Source of the DNA: Aquisalimonas sp. | GTDB taxonomy: Bacteria > Pseudomonadota > Gammaproteobacteria > Nitrococcales > Aquisalimonadaceae | Direction of reading: 5' to 3' | DNA: 5,899 nucleotides | Assembly (NCBI GenBank): GCA_007127625.1 | Contig: SKYZ01000080.1 | Location: 1-5,899 of the forward strand | Shown: positions 1 through 5,899 of the stretch, piece after piece | How the letters are laid out: each line of letters starts with the position of its first letter | How positions within the stretch are numbered: position 1 is the first letter of the stretch | Program-made: the position numbers and the translations under genes | Notes under the pieces: generated by a model | Told to the model about the DNA's origin: nothing | Databases searched by the model: none | The model's input: only the letters and a program-made list of their open reading frames with translations

Positions 1-78
1 CAGCCTCTACCGGGCGGGCTCAACGGCCCGCTGGGTCCCTCTCGCAATTTCATGGCCGCCTCCATGCCACCAATCCCA

Positions 79-102
79 AGCGACCAGGCTTCGCCTGGCG
101 CT
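79..102. repeat. Inverted repeat, stable short hairpin
   Basis: CCAGGC (84-89) and GCCTGG (93-98) pair perfectly around a 3-nt loop, and AGCG (79-82) pairs with CGCT (99-102) past a bulged A at 83, giving about 10 bp of GC-rich stem. It lies 66 bp past the fumC stop on that gene's downstream side. The lack of a following T-tract on either strand argues against a canonical Rho-independent terminator. It may be part of a repeated palindromic element. Confidence 0.6.
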
Positions 103-108
103 CCTGAA

Positions 109-132
109 GGTCCGCCCTACGATCCGCCGTAC
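109..132. repeat. Short degenerate tandem repeat, two 12-bp units
   Basis: Bases 109-120 and 121-132 are two adjacent 12-mers sharing 10 of 12 positions, with a common core TCCGCC and a TAC ending. The sequence just after (133-143) keeps TCCGC and may be a third, more diverged unit. It is short and could be chance in GC-rich DNA; no function can be assigned. Confidence 0.4.
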
Positions 133-167
133 AGTCCGCACGGTCCTTGGCGGCAGGCCGGGCGCCT

Positions 168-1550
168 TTACTCCGGAATGCCACCACGGGTCAGGGCCCG
201 CGGGTCCATGATCCGCTCCAGCTCGGCCCGGTTCACGTCGGTCATCTCCTCGGCCACGTCCAGCACGGGGCGACCTTCCGCGTAAGCCCGCTTGGCAACC
301 TTTGCGCCCAGCTCATAGCCAATGACACTGTTCAGCGCCGTCACCAGGATCGGATTACGGGCGAGCGCGTCATCCAGGTTGGCCTGGTTCACCACGAAGC
401 CGGCGATGGCCTGATCCCCCAGAAGGCGGGCCGTATTGCTCAAAAGATCAATGCTCTGCAGGACATTGTGAGCAATCACTGGCAACATCACGTTGAGCTG
501 GAAGTTCCCTGACTGGCCGGCCACCGTCACCGTGGTGTCATTACCCATGACCTGAGCGGCCACCATGGCCGCGGATTCCGGGATCACCGGATTGACCTTG
601 CCGGGCATGATACTCGACCCCGGTTGCAGCGCCGGCAGACTGATCTCCCCCAGGCCCGCCAGTGGACCGCTGTTCATCCAGCGGAGATCATTGGCGATTT
701 TCATGATGGCCACCGCCGCAGTGCGCAGTTGCCCGGAGAGTTCCACGGCGGTGTCCTGGCTGCTGAGCCCGTAGAAGGTGTCGTCCATGGCGTGGAAACC
801 GAGCCCGGTGCGATCGGCGAGCCGGGCGGCAAACCGGGCGGCAAAGTCGGGATGCGCATTGATCCCCGTGCCAACGGCGGTACCACCCTGCGCCAGGGCC
901 TCGACCCGGGGGAGCGTGTCCGTGAGCCGCTGACGGCTGCTGCGCACCTGGGTGGCCCAGCCACCAAGCTCCTGACCCACTGTCACCGGCATGGCGTCCA
1001 TCAGATGGGTGCGGCCGGTCTTGGCTACCTCCGCCAGCTCCCCCGCCTTGGCCTCGATGACCTGCTCCAAGTGCTCCAGGGCCGGCAGCAACCGCTGCCG
1101 GCACTCCAGCGCGGCGCTCACGTGAATGGCCGTGGGAATCACGTCGTTGCTGCTCTGGCCCATGTTCACGTGATCGTTGGCGTGGACCGTAATGCCCGCC
1201 TGCCCGCTCGCCAGGTGAGCGATCACCTCGTTGGCGTTCATGTTGCTGCTGGTGCCGGAGCCCGTCTGGAACACGTCCACCGGGAAATGGGCGTCGTGCT
1301 CCCCCTCGGCCACTGCCGTGGCCGCGGTGACAATGGCATCCGCCACCGCCGGGTCCATGAGTCCCAGGTCGCGATTCACCTCCGCCGCCGTGGCCTTGAT
1401 GAGCCCCAGGGCGCGAATGAACGGCCGACTCATGGGCATGCCGCTCACGGGGAAGTTGTCCACGGCGCGCTGCGTCTGCGCCCCGTACAGGGCGTCGGCT
1501 GGGACCTGCAGCTCCCCCATGCTGTCCTTTTCCGTGCGGAATTCGCTCAT
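168..1550 (-). CDS. fumC: Class II fumarate hydratase (fumarase C)
   Basis: This is the oxygen-stable, iron-independent fumarase, which reversibly hydrates fumarate to L-malate in the cytoplasmic TCA cycle and works as a homotetramer. The 460-residue product matches the family length (E. coli FumC has 467). Visible signatures in order are GSGTSSNMNANEV (98-110 approx.), GQSSNDVIPTA (131-141), GRTHLMDAMP with the active-site histidine (179-188 approx.), and the superfamily signature GSSIMPGKVNP (311-321) on the mobile catalytic serine loop. PGK rather than PAK in that loop favours fumarase over aspartase. The start at 1550 is chosen because AAGGAGG lies 8 nt upstream and the product begins MSEFRTEKDSMGELQVP, typical of the family. 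The frame stays open to 1628, but that would cover the divergent promoter region. It is transcribed away from purB. The absence of an Fe-S cluster suggests use under iron limitation or oxidative stress, as known for other FumC proteins, but no Fur or SoxS site was recognised. Confidence 0.95.
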   Translation of the reverse strand: MSEFRTEKDSMGELQVPADALYGAQTQRAVDNFPVSGMPMSRPFIRALGLIKATAAEVNRDLGLMDPAVADAIVTAATAVAEGEHDAHFPVDVFQTGSGTSSNMNANEVIAHLASGQAGITVHANDHVNMGQSSNDVIPTAIHVSAALECRQRLLPALEHLEQVIEAKAGELAEVAKTGRTHLMDAMPVTVGQELGGWATQVRSSRQRLTDTLPRVEALAQGGTAVGTGINAHPDFAARFAARLADRTGLGFHAMDDTFYGLSSQDTAVELSGQLRTAAVAIMKIANDLRWMNSGPLAGLGEISLPALQPGSSIMPGKVNPVIPESAAMVAAQVMGNDTTVTVAGQSGNFQLNVMLPVIAHNVLQSIDLLSNTARLLGDQAIAGFVVNQANLDDALARNPILVTALNSVIGYELGAKVAKRAYAEGRPVLDVAEEMTDVNRAELERIMDPRALTRGGIPE

Positions 1551-1558
1551 TGCCAAAC

Positions 1559-1565
1559 CCTCCTT
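1559..1565 (-). promoter_or_regulatory. Shine-Dalgarno sequence of fumC
   Basis: Read on the minus strand this is AAGGAGG, a full anti-16S match, with 8 nt to the ATG at 1550. It decides the fumC start over the in-frame upstream ATGs at 1589 and 1628, which lack comparable sites. Confidence 0.85.
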
Positions 1566-1591
1566 CGCCACGGTGATGTTTCGGCGCATGC

Positions 1592-1600
1592 TGATAGAAT
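1592..1600 (+). promoter_or_regulatory. Extended -10 promoter candidate for purB
   Basis: TGATAGAAT fits the extended -10 form TGnTATAAT with one change in the hexamer. No good -35 lies 16-18 bp upstream, which is acceptable for extended -10 promoters. Transcription would begin near 1606-1608 and leave a leader of about 40 nt before the purB ATG. The same bases read on the minus strand give TATTCT (1601-1596), a weaker -10 facing fumC, so this may be the core of a bidirectional promoter in the 97-bp gap. No PurR operator of the E. coli type is visible. Confidence 0.4.
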
Positions 1601-1641
1601 ACGCCCTCTGAACCAAATCCTGCCCCACCCAGCAAGGTTAA

Positions 1642-3015
<1,374 letters not shown>

Positions 3016-3030
3016 TACTGGAATCGGTGA

Positions 3031-3149
3031 TTCAGTCGGGGAGGCGGCACTTCAGTCTCGGACACGCCGTGAATACGTCCATGTAGGCTCGACTTCGGCC
3101 GTCCTGGCCGCAGACGGTCCGAGACCGAAGCACCGCCTCCCCGACTGAA
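3031..3149. repeat. Large imperfect inverted repeat, 33-bp arms
   Basis: The left arm (3031-3063) and right arm (3117-3149) pair at 30 of 33 positions around a 53-nt loop (3064-3116). The element begins 15 bp after the purB stop and ends 25 bp before the next start, filling most of the gap. The three mismatches (3048/3132, 3049/3131, 3054/3126) are all A-C combinations on the plus strand. On the minus strand each is a G-U wobble, so a minus-strand RNA would form an unbroken 33-bp stem. The loop holds its own hairpin at 3096-3110. No T-run follows the right arm, so it is not a classical terminator, though so long a stem could stop or slow transcription or protect the purB 3' end. From memory, loop motifs of this kind recur between genes in several halophilic gammaproteobacteria, which would make it a dispersed repeat. 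There is no transposase and no clear target duplication. Confidence 0.85.
3096..3110. repeat. Hairpin inside the loop of the large inverted repeat
   Basis: CGGCC (3096-3100) and GGCCG (3106-3110) pair perfectly around a 5-nt loop. Together with the outer 33-bp stem it would give a branched structure. A weaker TAC/GTA pairing at 3074-3085 may add a second small arm in the same loop. Confidence 0.55.
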
Positions 3150-3174
3150 CCATATTGTCAATTGGGGGCACCGG

Positions 3175-3660
3175 ATGGAGTCGAGCCGATATCGTGTTGA
3201 GAGCGCCACCGAGGCGGTGCAAGCCGTCGAAGAACTAATGGCCGCCGGCCTGCGCAAGGTGGACATCCTCAGCCCGGAACTGGACCCGACACTCTACGAC
3301 CGCCTGGAGGTGGTGGACGCCATTCGCCAGATCGCGGTGACCGGCGGGCGCCGCGCCGAAATCCGCATCCTGGTGCGAGACGGCGCCGAGATCTCGCGCC
3401 GTGGCCACCGCCTGGCGAACCTGGCCCAGCAGCTCACCTCCGCCATGGAAATCCGCCGCCTTGCCGACGAGGACGCCGACGACGACACCACCTTCCTCAT
3501 TGTCGATGGTCGCGCGGTGGTGCGCTGGGACACGGGTGGCGACTACGCTGCCGTGGTGGAACCGGAGGGCCGGGCCACCGCCCGCCGCCTGGCGCGCAGT
3601 TTCACCGATCGCTGGGAGCGGGCGGAACCGGACATTGAACTTCGGCGTCTAAACCTCTGA
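3175..3660 (+). CDS. Small cytoplasmic protein, DUF7931-like, function unknown
   Basis: The 161-residue product has no signal peptide, membrane segment or cysteine. The pattern is alternating helices and strands: an N-terminal helix (12-25), a strand VDILSPELDP (29-38), a helix (42-56), a strand AEIRILVRDG (61-70), then RRGHRLANLAQQL (75-87) and MEIRR (91-95), an acidic stretch DEDADDD (98-104), a strand pair TFLIVDGRAVVRW (106-118), and a closing helix rich in Arg. I recall this arrangement, with the Ile-Leu-Val-Arg strand and GHRL helix, as the DUF7931 family. In pseudomonads a similar gene is sometimes labelled histone acetyltransferase or is fused to a GNAT domain. No GNAT acetyl-CoA motif is present here, so acetyltransferase activity should not be assigned. 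The fold could be phospholipase-D-like, but the HKD catalytic motif is absent. A G-rich Shine-Dalgarno at 3164-3168 precedes the ATG by 6 nt. The next gene follows after 34 bp in the same direction. Confidence 0.75.
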   Translation: MESSRYRVESATEAVQAVEELMAAGLRKVDILSPELDPTLYDRLEVVDAIRQIAVTGGRRAEIRILVRDGAEISRRGHRLANLAQQLTSAMEIRRLADEDADDDTTFLIVDGRAVVRWDTGGDYAAVVEPEGRATARRLARSFTDRWERAEPDIELRRLNL

Positions 3661-3667
3661 TTGCCGG

Positions 3668-3673
3668 TATACT
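3668..3673 (+). promoter_or_regulatory. Possible -10 box upstream of the secretin-like gene
   Basis: TATACT differs from the consensus by one base and sits in the 34-bp gap, with a start expected near 3680. No convincing -35 or TG extension accompanies it, and read-through from the gene upstream is equally possible. Confidence 0.25.
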
Positions 3674-3682
3674 TGCCCTTTC

Positions 3683-3689
3683 GGAAGGA
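3683..3689 (+). promoter_or_regulatory. Shine-Dalgarno sequence of the secretin-like gene
   Basis: GGAAGGA lies 5 nt before the ATG at 3695 and supports that start, which also yields a proper signal peptide. Confidence 0.7.
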
Positions 3690-3694
3690 TTGCC

Positions 3695-4471
3695 ATGACC
3701 CTGCCCTCCCCCATTCGAGCGGCCCTGCTGGCGCTCGTGCTCATCGCCGGCACCGGCGCCGCCCACGCCGGTTCGCTGGAATCCGTGCAGCTCCAGCACC
3801 GCACCGCGGCAAGCGTCATCGATCAGGTCCGTGCCCTGGTGGGCGATGACGTGACCCTGGTGCCCCATGACTACGAGATCCTGGTGCGCGGCTCGGCGGA
3901 CGATGTGGCCGCCGTCCGTGACGCCGTGGAACGTCTGGACTCCGCGCCCACGGCGGTGCGGATCACCCTGCGCAGCGGCTCGCCCACGGATCTGAAACGC
4001 CAGGGTATCGGTGTCCACCGGGATGGCGTCCGCATTCACGGCACGCGCCAGCGTGGCCAGGCGGATGGTGAGCAGGTGGTGACCGGGCTGTCCGGAGAGC
4101 CGGTTCGTATCGCCGCCGGCGAGGAGCGGGGCCGGACCCGTGAGCAGCTGCTTCTCGGAGGCGCACGCCCGGGCCATGGCGAAAGCCGGGAGTACGTCAC
4201 CGCGGAACGCGGCTTTTATGCCCGGCCGGATGTCCGCGGCGACCAGGTCACCGTGGCACTGGCCGCAAGCCGCGAGGCGTTCCAGCAAAGCGGGGAACGT
4301 ACCGGCAGCGGGGTGACCACCACCGTGCGCGGACAGCTCGGCGAGTGGTTACTGGTAGGCTCCACCGGCGAGGCGGAGCAGTCCGAGGAACGTAATTTGC
4401 GCCGCTACAGCACCCGGCGCTCAGAAGAAGGCACCCATTGGTGGCTGCGGGTTGACAGAATCGATCGCTGA
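3695..4471 (+). CDS. Exported protein with secretin N1 (NolW-like) domain
   Basis: The 258-residue product starts with a Sec signal peptide: a short N-region, the hydrophobic core AALLALVLIAG (9-19) and AHA at 23-25 before the likely cleavage site, so it should act in the periplasm. Residues 29-84 (VQLQHRTAASVIDQVRALVG... to VRGSADDVAAVRDAVERLD) have the strand-helix-strand-helix form of the short N1/NolW domains that secretins use to build their periplasmic ring. Residues 126-222 recall the beta-rich start of a secretin core: VVTGLSGEPVRIAAGEE, then YVTAERGFYARPDVRGDQVTVALA, then GQLGEWLLVGS. The rest of the secretin is missing: there is no amphipathic pore region, and secretins are usually 400-700 aa. 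There is no lipobox and no cysteine. I infer a periplasmic accessory or stand-alone relative of secretins rather than a pore. It follows the DUF7931-like gene and ends 10 bp from convergent nudF. Confidence 0.75.
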   Translation: MTLPSPIRAALLALVLIAGTGAAHAGSLESVQLQHRTAASVIDQVRALVGDDVTLVPHDYEILVRGSADDVAAVRDAVERLDSAPTAVRITLRSGSPTDLKRQGIGVHRDGVRIHGTRQRGQADGEQVVTGLSGEPVRIAAGEERGRTREQLLLGGARPGHGESREYVTAERGFYARPDVRGDQVTVALAASREAFQQSGERTGSGVTTTVRGQLGEWLLVGSTGEAEQSEERNLRRYSTRRSEEGTHWWLRVDRIDR

Positions 4472-4481
4472 AACGCGGACA

Positions 4482-5084
4482 TCAGTCGTCTGCCCAGAGG
4501 TCCTGCAACTCCTCGCGATGCAACGCCAGCCACTGCAGCGTGATAATGGGCATGGCACTGTTGATGGCACCGTTGGTGAGCAGGTCCATGGCTTCCTCGA
4601 ACGGCACAACGTGCACCTGGATGTCCTCGCCCTCGTGATCCAGCCCGTGGACGCCTCCCGCCCGGGAGGCATCCACCCGGGCGCAGAACAGGCTGACAAG
4701 TTCCGACGATGCCCCAGGCGTGGGGTAGTAGTCACAGATGCGCCGCAGCTCCTGCAGTTCGAGATCCGCCTCTTCCGCGGCTTCACGATGCGCCACCGAG
4801 TCAACCGATTCGTCGGGTTCGGCGTAGCCGGCCACGGTTTCCAGCAGCCAGGCACCCGCCGAGGCCTCCAGGGCGCCGATACGGAACTGCTCTACGAGCA
4901 CCACGGCGTCCAGCACCGGATCATAGGGCAGCACCGCGGCCACCCGCCCGCGACGGAACAGCTCCCGGGTGATCTCGCCGCTCATGCCGCCGGCGAACAG
5001 ACCATGGCGCAGACGGATCTTCTCGAGACTGAAGAACCCATGATAGACCACTGAACTGTCGAGGATATCAACGGGTTTACTCAT
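4482..5084 (-). CDS. nudF: ADP-ribose pyrophosphatase, Nudix family
   Basis: NudF hydrolyses ADP-ribose to AMP and ribose 5-phosphate, clearing a reactive product of NAD turnover, with Mg2+ and as a cytoplasmic dimer. The 200-residue product resembles E. coli NudF (209 aa) along its length: YHGFFSLEKIRLRHGLF (14-30), RGRVAAVLPYDPVLDAVVLVEQFRIGA (45-71), LLETVAGYAEPDES (80-93), PTPGASSE (121-128) and GLDHEGEDIQVHVV (147-160). The Nudix box runs from G86 to L108 and keeps E92, R100, E101, E104 and E105, which bind metal. The usual Gly of the REUXEEXGU motif is Asp107 here. The ATG at 5084 is supported by GAGGA 8 nt upstream. Its start lies 14 bp after the stop of rlmD on the same strand, so the two are probably cotranscribed. 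Its 3' end faces the secretin-like gene with only 10 bp between stops. Confidence 0.93.
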   Translation of the reverse strand: MSKPVDILDSSVVYHGFFSLEKIRLRHGLFAGGMSGEITRELFRRGRVAAVLPYDPVLDAVVLVEQFRIGALEASAGAWLLETVAGYAEPDESVDSVAHREAAEEADLELQELRRICDYYPTPGASSELVSLFCARVDASRAGGVHGLDHEGEDIQVHVVPFEEAMDLLTNGAINSAMPIITLQWLALHREELQDLWADD

Positions 5085-5098
5085 GTGTCCTGTCCTCG

Positions 5099-5899
5099 TC
5101 AGTCCTTCCGGAACACCGCCAGGCTCTCCACGTGCGCGGTGTGGGGAAACATGTCCATGACCCCGGCAGCGTCCAGGCGATAGCCGTGTTCGTGGACCAG
5201 CGTGCCGGCATCCCGTGCCAGGGTCGCCGGATTGCAGGCAATATAGACAATGGTCCGGGCCCCGAGGCCCGCAACCCGTGGGATGACCTCCGCCGCACCG
5301 GACCGCGGCGGGTCCAGCAGGATCTTGTCGAAGCCGCCCGCCAGCCAGGGCGGTTGTTCCTCCTCCCGGGACAGGTCCGCAGCGTGGAAAGCCGCATTGT
5401 CCAGGCCGTTGGCCGTCGCGTTGTCCCGCGCCCGCTGCACCAGCCGCTCGTCCCCCTCGACGCCGACGACGGCGCCGGCACGCCTGGCCAGCGGCAGCGA
5501 GAAGTTGCCCAGGCCGCAGAACAGATCCAGAATCCGATCACCGACCTGCGGGTCAAGGTACTCCAGCGCACGGCCCACCATGGCGGCGTTGATGTCACGA
5601 TTGACCTGCGTGAAATCCGTGGGCTGGAACACGATCTCCGGCTCGCCCGGGGCCGGCCGGTAGGCCAGGCGCGGTTCCGGCGGCCATACCGGCGCCACGG
5701 TACCCTCGTTGCCCGGCTGTTCGTACACGGCAAAGTCGTGGGCCTGCGCGAAGGCGGTCAGCCTCTCGTAATCGGCCGCGGTGAACGGCCGCAGGTTGCG
5801 GAACACCAGCGCCACGGTGCCGTCGCCGATGGCCACCTCGATCTGCGGCAGCCGGTCACGGCAGGAGAGTTGCGCCACCAGCGCGCTCAGATCCGACAA
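5099..5899 (-). CDS. rlmD: 23S rRNA (uracil-1939-C5)-methyltransferase RlmD, C-terminal part
   Basis: RlmD uses S-adenosylmethionine to methylate C5 of U1939 in 23S rRNA. The gene is cut by the right edge: 266 codons are visible and about 170 N-terminal residues, including the TRAM domain and the four Fe-S cysteines, lie outside. The TTG at 5899 is an internal Leu codon, not the start. The visible part matches the E. coli C-terminal half: FQPTDFTQVNRDIN (fragment residues 91-104), SAM-binding LDLFCGLGNFSLPLA (124-138), VGVEGDERLVQRARDNA (145-161), DKILLDPPRSGA (191-202), the catalytic-cysteine motif YIACNPATLARD with Cys222, and MDMFPHTAHVESLAVF with general base Glu258. The DMFPHT block and overall similarity favour RlmD over the related TrmA and RlmC, although without the N-terminus this rests on the C-terminal half. 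It is upstream of nudF, 14 bp apart. Confidence 0.94.
   Translation of the reverse strand: MSDLSALVAQLSCRDRLPQIEVAIGDGTVALVFRNLRPFTAADYERLTAFAQAHDFAVYEQPGNEGTVAPVWPPEPRLAYRPAPGEPEIVFQPTDFTQVNRDINAAMVGRALEYLDPQVGDRILDLFCGLGNFSLPLARRAGAVVGVEGDERLVQRARDNATANGLDNAAFHAADLSREEEQPPWLAGGFDKILLDPPRSGAAEVIPRVAGLGARTIVYIACNPATLARDAGTLVHEHGYRLDAAGVMDMFPHTAHVESLAVFRKD

Larger units (their letters stand above)
1..167. other. Hairpin-rich intergenic stretch downstream of fumC
   Basis: No reading frame here is convincing on either strand. What can be seen is short dyad structure: a 6-bp stem with 6-nt loop at 14-31, CATGG/CCATG around a 6-nt spacer at 51-66, and the strongest at 79-102, where CCAGGC and GCCTGG flank a 3-nt loop and AGCG/CGCT extends the stem past a one-base bulge. 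At 109-132 two 12-mers (GGTCCGCCCTAC, GATCCGCCGTAC) stand in tandem with two differences, and a third decayed copy may follow at 133-143. No stem has a clear T-run after it on either strand, so none is called an intrinsic terminator, although the 79-102 stem could help end fumC transcription. The density of dyads suggests decayed intergenic repeat DNA; that is inference. Confidence 0.45.

Noticed and set aside
1..53. Possible start of a minus-strand gene running off the left edge, ATG at 53 with GGAGG 5 nt upstream
   Set aside because: Only 17 codons are visible, rich in Pro and Gly and unlike any family I know, and both the ATG and the GGAGG lie in a small palindrome. Sequence to the left is needed to decide.
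1551..1628. In-frame N-terminal extension of fumC to ATG codons at 1589 or 1628
   Set aside because: The extension has no counterpart in the family, would cover the divergent promoter region, and the strong Shine-Dalgarno is placed for the ATG at 1550.
3032..3082. A 16-residue minus-strand ORF (MDVFTACPRLKCRLPD) inside the inverted repeat
   Set aside because: It lies wholly in the palindrome, has no ribosome binding site, and its sequence simply follows from the repeat. Such mini-ORFs are typical annotation artefacts of this kind of element.
3031..3149. Reading the large inverted repeat as a CRISPR, attachment site or insertion sequence
   Set aside because: There is one palindrome rather than spaced direct repeats, no transposase or integrase, no tRNA gene and no clear target-site duplication.
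3602..4288. A 228-codon minus-strand frame opposite the secretin-like gene
   Set aside because: No family resemblance and no ribosome binding site. The plus-strand frame has a clean signal peptide, a domain match and a good Shine-Dalgarno.

Overview
This 5.9 kb window is chromosomal DNA from a GC-rich proteobacterium, most likely a gammaproteobacterium. PurB, NudF and RlmD all resemble their E. coli counterparts closely, codon third positions are mostly G or C, and start sites carry ordinary Shine-Dalgarno sequences. I cannot fix the genus. From memory, the style of the intergenic repeat after purB suggests a halophilic or environmental gammaproteobacterium (Ectothiorhodospiraceae, Halomonas or Marinobacter-like). 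No phage, plasmid, transposase or CRISPR genes are visible.

Layout, left to right. Bases 1-167 hold no convincing gene, but contain several small inverted repeats and a short degenerate tandem repeat. fumC (class II fumarase) lies on the minus strand. Head-to-head with it, across 97 bp, is purB (adenylosuccinate lyase) on the plus strand. The gap contains an extended -10 promoter candidate for purB. After purB comes a 159-bp gap filled by a long imperfect inverted repeat (33-bp arms around a 53-nt loop). Two plus-strand genes follow: a small cytoplasmic protein that I recall as the DUF7931 family, and a secreted protein with a secretin-type N-terminal (NolW/N1-like) domain but no secretin pore. 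Two minus-strand genes converge on these: nudF (ADP-ribose pyrophosphatase), preceded by the 3' part of rlmD (23S rRNA m5U1939 methyltransferase), which runs off the right edge. The two are 14 bp apart and probably form one operon.

The genes are mainly housekeeping. PurB releases fumarate in two steps of purine synthesis, FumC hydrates fumarate to malate, and both belong to the same fumarase/aspartase superfamily, so the divergent pair is metabolically linked. The least explained parts are the inverted-repeat element, the DUF7931/secretin-like gene pair, the hairpin-rich left edge, and a substitution in the NudF Nudix box. I found no evidence of an unknown multi-gene system.
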